Below are positions 53,309 through 61,747 of a DNA stretch of 64,000 bases, in pieces. The stretch's first letter is position 1; every line of letters starts with the position of its first letter. This DNA is from QWHO01 sp021404945. GTDB lineage: Bacteria; Vulcanimicrobiota; Xenobia; Xenobiales; QWHO01. Position numbers and translations under genes: made by a program. The notes beneath the pieces were generated by a model. The model was not told the origin of the DNA. It saw only the letters and a program-made list of their open reading frames with translations, and did no database searches. The DNA is taken from contig CAUJEN010000082.1 in NCBI GenBank assembly GCA_963169765.1, positions 19,256-83,255 on the forward strand. Reading direction: 5' to 3'.

Positions 53309-54958
53309 TCACTCCTCGAAACCGCTGCCGCCAATGAACTCGCGCAGCACGGAATTGGCCGGAATTCGGTCCGGGAAGACGGGCACGAACAAGTCCAAAA
53401 AGCGCAGCAGCTCGTAGGCTCGCACCCGGGAAGGATGGCTGCGAGGTACCTCCAGCAGGTAGCGCCAGGCAAACGGCTTGAGCACCGTGGTCTCGTAGAC
53501 CAGGGTGGAGTTGAAGATGGCGTCGGCTCGCTCCTGGTGGGGGAAGATCCACAGCTCCTCGCCGGCTCGCACCTTGGGCCAGCGCTCGATGGTCTCGGCC
53601 GCCGAGGTGCCACGGTAGCGCCGATCCCTTACCAGACGGCGCAGCAGGCGAGCGTCGGAGGTGAAGACCCGGTTGCGCTCGTCGATCACCAGCTGGGTCA
53701 GGGCCGATACGAAGATGCGGAAGGGATTTACCCCCGGCACAAGGTCCGGATTGAGGGCGTGGATGCCCTCCAGTACCAGCACGTCCTGGGGCCGCAACTG
53801 CACCTCAACTCCATCGCCCTTTCTCTGGCCGAGCACGAAGTCAAAGCGTGGGACCTTCACCGGCCGGCCCACCGCCAGCGCGGCCACCTGCTCGGCGATG
53901 AGGGCGCGATCGAGAGCCTCGATGGTCTCGAAGTCGAAGTCTCCGTGCTCGTCGCGCGGGCAGTGCTGGCGGTCGAGGTAGTAGTCATCCAGCGAGACCA
54001 GGATGGGGCGCAGGCCATTGACCTGCAGCTGAACCGCCAGCCGTTTGACGAAGGTGGTCTTGCCCGAGGAAGAGGGTCCGGCCACGCAGACGATGCGCGG
54101 AGTCTGCCCGAGGGCGGCCACGGTGTCGGCGATCTCGGCCAGCTTCTTCTCGTGCAGAGCCTCGGCCATCAACACGACCTGGGGTATGCGATCCTCCAGG
54201 CTGGCGGCGTTCAGATCGCCCACCGAGGTTACTCCCACCAGCCGGTTCCAATCGCGCGTCTCGCGGTAGGCTTCGTAGAGGCGGCGACAGTCGACTCCGC
54301 AGGGGATGGGCGAGGTGATCACCGAGCCCGGAAAGAGCAGGATCAATCCGGGCGGATAGGCGATGACCCGGCAACCTCTGGCGTGCCGGGTGGTGGGGGC
54401 GTAGGGTCCATGCTGCAGATCGGTGAACCCGTCCAGACTGATCAGGTGCACCACCGCGCTGGCCCAGGCGCGCAGAAGTCCCTTTCGATAGCCGTAGGGG
54501 TCGTCTACCCGGGTGGATACCGCCTCCACCGAGACGACGCTGTGACGAAAGCTGATCTCGGCATCGGCCAGCTCCTCGAGCAGCGTGGTCAGGCGTGAGG
54601 CTATGGCCTCCAAATTGACCGGCTCGCTGCTATCGACTTCGTAGAAGTAGCCCCCCAGCAAGGACTGTCCCACCGTCAAACGCATCCCCGGGAAGTGAGC
54701 CTGGCACAGGTACTGCAGCATATGAGCTGCCGTGCGCCGCAGGATCTCCTGCCCCTCCCGGTGCTCGGCGGTGACGGCCTGAAGGGAAGATTCACCGTCC
54801 AGCCGCGTGTGCAGGGAGACCAGGTGGTTGTTCAGGGTGGCAGCCAGCACGCCATGCTCGTCGACATAAATTTGGCCGAGAACCTCGACGATCGAGGTGC
54901 CTTCCGGCACTTGATAGGTTTCCCCGTTGAAGTGGACGGGGATTCTTCCGTTGGACAT
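53309..54958 (-). CDS. TGS / ThrRS-second-domain / uridine-kinase-type nucleoside kinase
   Basis: 549 residues. N-terminal TGS-like ubiquitin fold (IPVHFNGETYQVPEGTSIVEV), a SAD-like region resembling the threonyl-tRNA synthetase N-terminal domain (RRTAAHMLQYLCQAHFPGMRL, DADISF-like), then a phosphoribulokinase/uridine kinase domain: P-loop CVAGPSSSGKTTFVKRLA, SLDDYYLDR, and a lid region with ALTQLVIDERNRVFTSDARL. Family members phosphorylate uridine or related nucleosides. Complete length. First gene of the operon with the zinc-ribbon TPR protein. Confidence 0.88.
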   Translation of the reverse strand: MSNGRIPVHFNGETYQVPEGTSIVEVLGQIYVDEHGVLAATLNNHLVSLHTRLDGESSLQAVTAEHREGQEILRRTAAHMLQYLCQAHFPGMRLTVGQSLLGGYFYEVDSSEPVNLEAIASRLTTLLEELADAEISFRHSVVSVEAVSTRVDDPYGYRKGLLRAWASAVVHLISLDGFTDLQHGPYAPTTRHARGCRVIAYPPGLILLFPGSVITSPIPCGVDCRRLYEAYRETRDWNRLVGVTSVGDLNAASLEDRIPQVVLMAEALHEKKLAEIADTVAALGQTPRIVCVAGPSSSGKTTFVKRLAVQLQVNGLRPILVSLDDYYLDRQHCPRDEHGDFDFETIEALDRALIAEQVAALAVGRPVKVPRFDFVLGQRKGDGVEVQLRPQDVLVLEGIHALNPDLVPGVNPFRIFVSALTQLVIDERNRVFTSDARLLRRLVRDRRYRGTSAAETIERWPKVRAGEELWIFPHQERADAIFNSTLVYETTVLKPFAWRYLLEVPRSHPSRVRAYELLRFLDLFVPVFPDRIPANSVLREFIGGSGFEE

Positions 54959-55078
54959 CGGTCGAAGCTGTTTCGGGCCGGGAAGATGGCCTCCTGCGGC
55001 GCGAGGGCCCCAGCTTCTTGCCGGGCGGCCGAGCCGAAGAGCACCTCATCGCAGAAGGTGCAGGCTTCTCTCCGCTGT

Positions 55079-55199
55079 GTTGAGCGTTACGTGCTGAAGG
55101 TTTTGCCTCTCCTTCGGGGGCGCCTCCATACAAGTCTGTCGGCGCGGTTTACTGCAAAACCTTCAGCACTTCACTGTAGCAGAATTTGTTGGGCATCGC
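55079..55199. repeat. Inverted-repeat element, copy 1
   Basis: Starts TGTTGAGCGTTACGTGCTGA. Perfect 16-bp arms GTGCTGAAGGTTTTGC (55091-55106) and its complement at 55154-55169 enclose a 47-nt middle containing a GGAGGCGCC-like palindrome. A near-identical copy is at 59694. No ORF or transposase inside; MITE-, REP- or small-RNA-like. Part of the 747-bp gap 54959-55705. Confidence 0.75.
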
Positions 55200-55347
55200 C
55201 GTCTCGGCGGAGGGCTCTATTCCCGTCGGTTGAGAATTACTCGCAGTGACCTTCTTTGCAGATTTCACAACCTACTCTTACGATTTCACCGACCCCGGTC
55301 TGGTGGTGCTGAACATCGGCTGGCTGAGCTCTGCACACCCGTTCGAG

Positions 55348-55388
55348 CAGGGCTTCCTGAAACTCCCCGGGAGTTTCAGGAAGCCCTG
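55348..55388. repeat. 41-bp perfect palindrome
   Basis: 20 bases on each side of 55368 are exact complements (CAGGGCTTCCTGAAACTCCC and its inverse). As RNA it would form a very stable hairpin. Neither strand has a U tract after it. It lies between the inverted-repeat element and the remnant at 55436. Confidence 0.7.
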
Positions 55389-55435
55389 GCGATGCTGAGT
55401 TAGAAGCCCGTGCTCCTGCACCGCGGATTCCAAGT

Positions 55436-55649
55436 TGCGAGTTCTGCCCGACCCGGGCCAGGTGGCCCTTCTGGCGCAAACTTCAACCAGCCCGGGGCAA
55501 CGGGCAAATCCGCGTATGGATGACCAGGGCATCTGGTATGCCGCCCCGACCCTGATCATCACTACGTGCTCGCCCATCGCTATCGACCCCCGCCGGACTT
55601 TGTTCAGACGGTGCTCAAGCCGGCGCGTGTTTGGCTGGAGGAACCATGA
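55436..55649 (+). pseudogene. Decayed small gene with Cys pair and GIWYAAPTL motif
   Basis: Protein-like pieces in successive frames: CEFCPTRARWPFWRKLQPAR and GNGQIRV, then DDQGIWYAAPTLI, then DHHYVLAHRYRPPPDFVQ continuing to TVLKPARVWLEEP with TGA at 55647-55649. Together they read as a single small protein (CxxC ribbon, then WYAAPTLIxHYVxxHxYRPP) with at least two frame changes. Such short proteins of unknown role accompany many bacterial genomes. No start codon can be fixed. Confidence 0.4.
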
Positions 55650-55705
55650 CCCGAGGAGGTCCTCAATCGCGTTAACGTGTGTTTTCCGTCAGCGCGACCG
55701 CGAGC

Positions 55706-57187
55706 TCAGGACCCCGCCTTGCGCACCCGTACGCCCCCCACCCAGACCGCCCCGTTGGTGTGCACGACGCCGCTCTTGGCGGGCCGGGCCACCTCCAGCA
55801 GCTCGGCCAGGGAGGACTGCAGGGCCTTCTCCTTGTTTTCGCCTCCGGTCGTGCGCTGCACGTAGATCAGCTCGTAGCGCTTCATCAGCGTCTGCAGGTC
55901 ACCCTTGATGGCACCTGAAGCCAGGGCCTGGCCGATCTCCTGGCGGATGGGGGAGAGGGCGTCCACCTTCCCGGTCATCTCGTACTCGCGAACGCTGCGC
56001 TCCAGGCCTTGCTCGAGGGGCTCGTCCAGCGCGAGGGCGTGCACGATCACCGACAGGTAATTGGGCTCGTGCAGCCGGAAGCTGAACCCCTTCACCTGCT
56101 CGAGCAACTCGCCGTGCTCTTCTCCCCGAGCTTTGGAGCGCTGGTAGACAGCCTCGGCCAGGCGCAGGTCGTCCTCGCGCTTGAGCCCGGTGCGAGGGTC
56201 GTTTTGCAGGCCCTGGCCCCAACTCTGGCCGGGGCCGCGCCAGGCGCCCCCGCGAACGAGCTCGTCGTCGCTTCCAGAACTGCGGGCCAGCTCGCGCAAC
56301 TCGGCGAGCAGGGCCGAGGGGTCGTCCTCGGGGCGGGCCACCTGCATCACGAGTTGCACGCCGGCCGCCAGAGGCCTGACGTGATTGCCTTGCTTGCGGG
56401 TCTTCTCCCAGTCGCTTTCGTGCGGTCCGAGCCCGGCCATCTCTCCGGTCAGCGTGCTCAGGTAGGCATCCTGGCGAGCAGCCGGCAGGCTCTCCATCTC
56501 CATCATCACCACGTGGGCAATAGCCGGATCCTGGAAGGCGCTGACCAGCTTGCGGAAGAGACCCACCCGACCCGGGTCCTGGTGCAGGTGGGCGTTCTCG
56601 ATGCGCACGCAGTCGAGAGCCCACTCGCAGTCGTCGGGCTGCATCTGGGGGTCGATGCGGCCGGGCGACTTGAGGATGCGTTGGAGGGCTCCGGCATAGT
56701 CGCGGGCCGCCTGGGGCAGCGAGATGGGGCGCCGAGGCTGGGTCAGAGGCACCATGTAGCGCTGCTCGCCCAGCAGACAGTGAGCATCCCCGTTCACGAA
56801 GCGGCCGACTTCCTTGCTCAACTCGCTCAGCTCGCCGCCCGGGAAGCGGGCTTCCAGGGGCTGACCCGGGTGGGCTTTGAGCAGGGTGCGCAGCACCTCC
56901 ACCCGGTCCTCGCTGGTGAGCTTGCCCAGCGCGCCCCCGCTCGTGGTCAGCGCACCCTGCACCCAATGCAGCGAGCCGGCCAGCGACTCGTCCGACTGCT
57001 TGCGGCCCATCAGGTGGAAGCAGGCCAATTCGCCCAGCGAGGCGCCTGGCGGGGCCAGCCGCTTGAGGCGGGAGAGCTCCTCGCGGTCGCCCTCGAGACG
57101 CTCCAGGGCCAGTCCCTCGTCGGCCGAGGGAGCGGCCGGGCTCGCTGACGTCGCGTGAGCCTGAAACGACAGGGGACGAAGCTGCAT
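55706..57187 (-). CDS. Helical protein with MQ-leader and C-terminal WVGGVRVRK tag
   Basis: 493 residues. Leader MQLRPLSFQAHATSASPAAP, then a long all-helical body without recognised domain (LSRLKRLAPPGASLGELACF, YAGALQRILKSPGRIDPQMQ, RSVREYEMTGKVDAL). It ends TNGAVWVGGVRVRKAGS. No signal peptide or membrane segment. Divergent from the phosphohexomutase gene (62 bp between starts). The clearest example of a large soluble protein carrying both ends of the proposed tag pattern. Confidence 0.7.
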   Translation of the reverse strand: MQLRPLSFQAHATSASPAAPSADEGLALERLEGDREELSRLKRLAPPGASLGELACFHLMGRKQSDESLAGSLHWVQGALTTSGGALGKLTSEDRVEVLRTLLKAHPGQPLEARFPGGELSELSKEVGRFVNGDAHCLLGEQRYMVPLTQPRRPISLPQAARDYAGALQRILKSPGRIDPQMQPDDCEWALDCVRIENAHLHQDPGRVGLFRKLVSAFQDPAIAHVVMMEMESLPAARQDAYLSTLTGEMAGLGPHESDWEKTRKQGNHVRPLAAGVQLVMQVARPEDDPSALLAELRELARSSGSDDELVRGGAWRGPGQSWGQGLQNDPRTGLKREDDLRLAEAVYQRSKARGEEHGELLEQVKGFSFRLHEPNYLSVIVHALALDEPLEQGLERSVREYEMTGKVDALSPIRQEIGQALASGAIKGDLQTLMKRYELIYVQRTTGGENKEKALQSSLAELLEVARPAKSGVVHTNGAVWVGGVRVRKAGS

Positions 57188-57249
57188 GGCAGGGAAACTT
57201 CGACACCGCGAGCGAACAAGCCTCGCTCACCCGCAAGGAGGACGCTGCC

Positions 57250-59508
57250 ATGGCCGAGACGCTCACCGTCACCCCAACCATGACCCCGCAGGAGATGCGC
57301 GACTACTACCTGGCCCAGACGAGAGCCAGCATGGAGGCCTGGCAGAAGGCTCACTTCGAGTTCGAGCGACATCCCCCGTTCGCGCTCGAGGAGGAGGGCC
57401 CGGTCGAGCTCCGCTTCACCCCCGAGCTGGCCGAAAAGATCGGTTTGCGCGAGCAGGTGCGAGCCTTCGCCGAGGAGGCCAAAGTCTCCACCGCCGGGGT
57501 GCGCGAGAACCAGAACGTGCTCTGTCCGTGGGATCACCGCTACCGCATCAACGAGTACATGTTCGCGTTGCTGGCCGAGTGCCTCAGTCGGCTGGTCAAG
57601 GAGCTGCAGAGCGAGCGCGAGTTCCCGCACCTTGCGGTGGATCAGGTGCGAATGCGGCTGGGGGCCTTCGCGGCCACTATCGAGGAGACGTTTGACCGTT
57701 CCCTGGAGGATATCCTTCCCTTCGTGCAGGCCAACCCGGTCCGCATCGTGGGCGGCGAGGTGCGCTCCAACACCCCGCGCTTCGTGGACCTGGTCAGCCG
57801 CATCTACGCCGCCAACGGGCTCTACGTCTTCCTCACCGAGAAGCCGGGCGACACCAGTTGCATCTTCGTCTGGAGCTTCCTGACCTACATGCTCGGTCTC
57901 TCGGGCGGGGACTACTTCACTTCCAGCCACGGCGCGCCCCAGAAGCAGAGCGACAAGATCCTGGCCCCCGACGGGGCCCAGTATCTGCCGCCCCAGTACG
58001 CCCGCATCGTCGAGCACTTGGAAGAGCTGCTCACGACCATCGAGAAGGAGGGCTACACAGTCAGGCTGTCGGCCAGGAACGATCCCCACCTGATGCGTCG
58101 CCTCAGCTACTCGCGCATGGCCCGTCTTTACGCCGAGTACCTGCGCATGGGCCCGGCTTCGGCTCAGGCTCTCAAGCACGTGCACCAGGCCATCGACAGC
58201 GGGCTGCGTCTCAAGCTCGACTTCTTCGGGGGCTCGGGCTACAAGACGACCTCGGCCTTCCTTCAAGAGCTGGGCATCGAGCAGGTCTTCCAGGGCGGCT
58301 ACATCCGTACCGAGGAGGATCCCTTTTTCCACAACATCGGTTTTCGGGTCGGACGCAAGAAGGGCTCGCAGGAGTACGAGGTGGTGCACGACAGCGTGGA
58401 CGCCAGCCTGCCCGGGGTGGTCAAGACGGCCGGCTACGAGAGGCTGCTGGCGGATGCGCCTCTGGGCCAGGTGGTCTTCAACGTCGACCCTGACGCCGAC
58501 CGCTTCGTGGCCGGCCAGGTGGTGCCGGCCAGCGAGCTGGCGGCCCTGGACCGCTGGGGCGTCCTGCACCTTGACCTGGGCCATGATCGCCACTTTGCCA
58601 TCTACTCGCCCAACCAGTTCTTCTTGATGCTGGCCGAGAACGACCGGGCCACGGCGGTGGACGAGGGCTTCTGGAACGACTATGCCAACTTTGACGTGCA
58701 CACCTACGTCTCGGCCCTGAGCTGGGACGAGTGGGCAGCCTTCCATAAGATCCCCGTGGTGCGGGTGCCGGTGGGTTTCAAGGAGATCGCCGCCGTGAAC
58801 CGTCAGGTGGAGGAGTCCATGGTCAATCACCCCGGCCAGCCCGCTCAGGTGACCACCGAGCTGGGCGAGACGGTGGTGATCGGTGCTCATCCCAAGCTGC
58901 ACCACGCTGGCGAGGAGTCGGGTGGCAAGATCGGTGGCCCTCGCCAGCCGGTGCCCAACGTGCTGGGCCAGCAGATTCTGGCCATGCGCGAGAAGTCCAG
59001 TGGTGAGGCGTGCGTGTCAGCGGTGGTGCTGGTCAGCCGGCTCTGGAACCAGAAGGTAGCCTATCTGCACACCTATCTCGAGCAAATCTTCCAGCACAAC
59101 GGTATCACCAACCCCATGGAGACCCGGGGGGACAAGGTGCACTACAACGAGGCCATCTTCGACCCCGACGAGCTGGCCAGAGCCAAGAAGGCTGGTATCG
59201 CCGAGCGGTTGCGCTACAACGATTTTTTTCAGCAACTGGCCAGGCAGCCACTGGAGGTGATGCGCGAGAAGCTGGCTGCTGCCATGCCGAAAATGGCCGA
59301 GGAGTGGAAGAGGCTCGAGCGGGTGGATCTGTGGTCGGACGGCCTGCAGTTCTGGTTTGCGCCAGGAGGCAAGCTGCGCGATCTCTGCGTGCGCCCCTCG
59401 GGAACCGACGCTAAGACCAAGATCTATCTCGACGGCACCGACAAGGCAGCCCTCGAGCGCATCTTTACCGAGAGTTTCCGCGACTTCCTCCCACCGGATC
59501 CCTCGTAG
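57250..59508 (+). CDS. Phosphohexomutase (phosphoglucomutase/phosphomannomutase family)
   Basis: 752 residues, about 200 longer than usual because of an N-terminal extension and insertions. Phosphoserine loop TSSHGAPQ (S226, where most members have TASHNP), metal loop DPDADR (413-418), sugar loop GEESGG and phosphate loop RPSGTDAKTKIY. Interconverts hexose 1- and 6-phosphates, glucose or mannose not distinguishable. AAGGAGG lies 7 bases before the ATG. Confidence 0.9.
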   Translation: MAETLTVTPTMTPQEMRDYYLAQTRASMEAWQKAHFEFERHPPFALEEEGPVELRFTPELAEKIGLREQVRAFAEEAKVSTAGVRENQNVLCPWDHRYRINEYMFALLAECLSRLVKELQSEREFPHLAVDQVRMRLGAFAATIEETFDRSLEDILPFVQANPVRIVGGEVRSNTPRFVDLVSRIYAANGLYVFLTEKPGDTSCIFVWSFLTYMLGLSGGDYFTSSHGAPQKQSDKILAPDGAQYLPPQYARIVEHLEELLTTIEKEGYTVRLSARNDPHLMRRLSYSRMARLYAEYLRMGPASAQALKHVHQAIDSGLRLKLDFFGGSGYKTTSAFLQELGIEQVFQGGYIRTEEDPFFHNIGFRVGRKKGSQEYEVVHDSVDASLPGVVKTAGYERLLADAPLGQVVFNVDPDADRFVAGQVVPASELAALDRWGVLHLDLGHDRHFAIYSPNQFFLMLAENDRATAVDEGFWNDYANFDVHTYVSALSWDEWAAFHKIPVVRVPVGFKEIAAVNRQVEESMVNHPGQPAQVTTELGETVVIGAHPKLHHAGEESGGKIGGPRQPVPNVLGQQILAMREKSSGEACVSAVVLVSRLWNQKVAYLHTYLEQIFQHNGITNPMETRGDKVHYNEAIFDPDELARAKKAGIAERLRYNDFFQQLARQPLEVMREKLAAAMPKMAEEWKRLERVDLWSDGLQFWFAPGGKLRDLCVRPSGTDAKTKIYLDGTDKAALERIFTESFRDFLPPDPS

Positions 59509-59609
59509 GGGAGGACCGGGTCGTCCGGCGCTCGAGATCACTCCCGGCGGCCGCCAGCCTGCTCTGGTGATCTTGCGCGGCCCAAGGAAGCTCGCGTCGG
59601 GCCCTCCTG

Positions 59610-59687
59610 GAAGTCCGGCCGCAAAACCCCTTGTGGTGTCGGAGGAAACCTCCGCCACCACAAGATATTTGCAGGCGACCGGACTTC
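59610..59687. repeat. Long imperfect palindromic element
   Basis: Outer arms GAAGTCCGG (59610-59618) and CCGGACTTC (59679-59687), GCAAA with TTTGC inside, and a core of 16 bp with one mismatch (59630-59645 with 59649-59664) around AAA. Part of the 349-bp gene-free gap 59509-59857. Confidence 0.7.
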
Positions 59688-59693
59688 TAATGA

Positions 59694-59840
59694 ATTGAGC
59701 GTTACGTGCTGAAGGTTTTGCCTCTCTTTCGGAGGCGCCTCCACACAAGTCTGTCGGCGCGATTTACTGCAAAACCTTCAGCACTTCACTTTAATGTGTT
59801 GAGCGTTACGTGCTGAATAGCACAATATGTTGGGCGTCGC
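59694..59840. repeat. Inverted-repeat element, copy 2, with a nested partial copy
   Basis: 59694-59794 is nearly identical to the element at 55079, with the same perfect 16-bp arms. The start sequence TGTTGAGCGTTACGTGCTGA recurs at 59798-59817, followed by the tail AATATGTTGGGCGTCGC that corresponds to the end of copy 1, as if one copy had inserted into, or recombined with, another. Confidence 0.75.
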
Positions 59841-59857
59841 GCAGCCGGAAAACAGTG

Positions 59858-61594
59858 TCAAAGGGGTTTCCGGCTGCGCGCCAGGGGCGTCGACTTTTTG
59901 GGGTCTTGAATCATCTTGAGGCCCAATGCGGCGCCCGCCAGATAGGCTTCCTGGAACTCCTCGCCGGCCTTCTGCTGGCCGAACGCGACCTGCTGGCCCA
60001 CCTCGCTGGCCTTGTGCGACTGTGCGATCGGGTCCAGCGTGGCTGCCTGCTCCAGGGCCGCGTCCACGGGCCTGGCCTGCAGCACGTGCGCCAGAACCAC
60101 GTCCACGGCGCCCGCCAGGATACCATACTGGAGCATCTGCTGGGCCGTCTCGAGCCCGGTCTTGGAGAGCGCGGCCGCGCCCAGCTGTTGCAGTTGCTGG
60201 GCGGCGCCGGTCAGCTCGGCGCGCGACACGTCGGGCGTCTCGCGGGCGACTTTGAGGACGTTCTGGAGCTGCGACTGAGCCCCTGCCAGGTGGGTGAGGT
60301 GCGCTTTCTCCAACTCCGGGTTGACGCCGCCCAGCTGGTTGGCCACCTGGAGCATCTGCTCCACCAGTCCGTGGAGCGCCGGGTCAGACTTTTTCAGCGC
60401 CTCGCGCTGCAGGTAGTAGAAGGCGACTCCCTCGGCCAGGTACTCCCGGTCATTGGCCTTGGCGTAACTGGTGATCGTGTCGTTCTGGCGGGCGCGCGCC
60501 AGGGCCCCCTTGAGCTGATCTTTCCAGCCCCTGTACCAGTCCGGGACCTTCTTCTCGAGCAAGAAATCAAGCCCGTGGGCGAACTCGTGGATGGCTGTTC
60601 GGTCGCCGTTCAGGCAGCGCTCGCGGATCAGGATGCGGTTCACCCCACCGTAGGGGAAGAGCTCTCCATTGGCGCCCATGGCGTCGGGATCGACGTGGCG
60701 ATCCACCACCCGGCCTTGCTCGCCATGCCACATCTGGACCGCGTCGAAGTCGTAGCGATCCAGCACCTTGCCCTCGTGGAAATAAAGGTCCGGCAACAGG
60801 ATGGTGTGCTTGAGCGAGTCGATGGGAATCTGCTCGGGATGAGCGCCCTTGTCGGCCAGCAGCTTCTCGCGATAGGCCGGAAATGCGTCGAGGTTGGTGC
60901 CGATCTGGTCCAGGGTCTCCTGCTGAGCGGCCTTGAGCCGGTCACCATTGAGGGCCTCCACTAGCTCGATGAATGTCCGCTTTTCCTCTGGAGTGCGGGC
61001 GCCGTGAACCACGGCCATACCCTCCAGCGTGACGGCGCCCCTGGTCAGCAGGGAATCCGGTTTCTGGCCGGGGTAAAGAATCGGATAAGGATCCACGCGG
61101 TAGGTCGTGACCGGCTTCTCCGTGTCGTGTAACAGGTTGGAGAGCTGAATTCGATAGCTCTTGCGCAAGGGGGCCTGATGCTCCGGGTCGCCCGTCAGCG
61201 CCTCTCGTGCCGTCGCCATATGCTCGTGCACCGCCTGACCAAGCCTGGCCAGATCGGGCAGCTGCTCACGAAGCTCATCGAGGTCCAGGTGGCGCAAGAC
61301 TTTGGCCTGGCCGATGTCGTCACCGGGACGCACCACGACGAACAGCAGGCCCTCTCTCTGAGCGAAGCGGAGCGCGCCCGTGTCCACCCGGGAGAGATTG
61401 GCGGCCAGCTCCGTGGCCTCGCCGTCACCCACGGGCAGCTCCCTGGCAAACATTGCCCGGGCGCTCTCCATGCGGTTCAGGCCGACGGGATCGCTGGGAT
61501 GACTCGCTTTGAACTGATCGGCCGGGCCATTGAAAGCGCCCTGGAGACGCCCGGGAGCGGGCATCGACGGGGAACCCGAGCCGATGGTGTTCAT
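59858..61594 (-). CDS. ATLF-like zinc metallopeptidase with Ser/Pro leader
   Basis: 578 residues from ATG 61592-61594. Leader MNTIGSGSPSMPAPGRLQGA without signal peptide, a helical N-terminal part, then the zinc site AIHEFAHGLDFLLEKK (HEFAH 336-340) with the likely third ligand Glu388 in NDREYLAEGVAFYY. This arrangement resembles anthrax lethal factor C-terminal (ATLF) and Pro-Pro endopeptidase domains. The last 130 residues are Gln/Ala-rich helices. Possible secreted or injected effector; no partner immunity gene is obvious. Upstream open frame to 61864 has no coding character. Confidence 0.7.
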   Translation of the reverse strand: MNTIGSGSPSMPAPGRLQGAFNGPADQFKASHPSDPVGLNRMESARAMFARELPVGDGEATELAANLSRVDTGALRFAQREGLLFVVVRPGDDIGQAKVLRHLDLDELREQLPDLARLGQAVHEHMATAREALTGDPEHQAPLRKSYRIQLSNLLHDTEKPVTTYRVDPYPILYPGQKPDSLLTRGAVTLEGMAVVHGARTPEEKRTFIELVEALNGDRLKAAQQETLDQIGTNLDAFPAYREKLLADKGAHPEQIPIDSLKHTILLPDLYFHEGKVLDRYDFDAVQMWHGEQGRVVDRHVDPDAMGANGELFPYGGVNRILIRERCLNGDRTAIHEFAHGLDFLLEKKVPDWYRGWKDQLKGALARARQNDTITSYAKANDREYLAEGVAFYYLQREALKKSDPALHGLVEQMLQVANQLGGVNPELEKAHLTHLAGAQSQLQNVLKVARETPDVSRAELTGAAQQLQQLGAAALSKTGLETAQQMLQYGILAGAVDVVLAHVLQARPVDAALEQAATLDPIAQSHKASEVGQQVAFGQQKAGEEFQEAYLAGAALGLKMIQDPKKSTPLARSRKPL

Positions 61595-61747
61595 GGGATC
61601 CACAGCCTGTAGAAAATACGACGGCCTTTGTGGGGTTCCCTGTCCAGCAGGACTTCCGCAGACGTCGAGCCCTCTCAAGATGGGCGGCCAGGGTGCCGTG
61701 AGAAATCTCCGCAAAGGGTTATGAGCTGCTTTGGAGAACTTCCGGCA

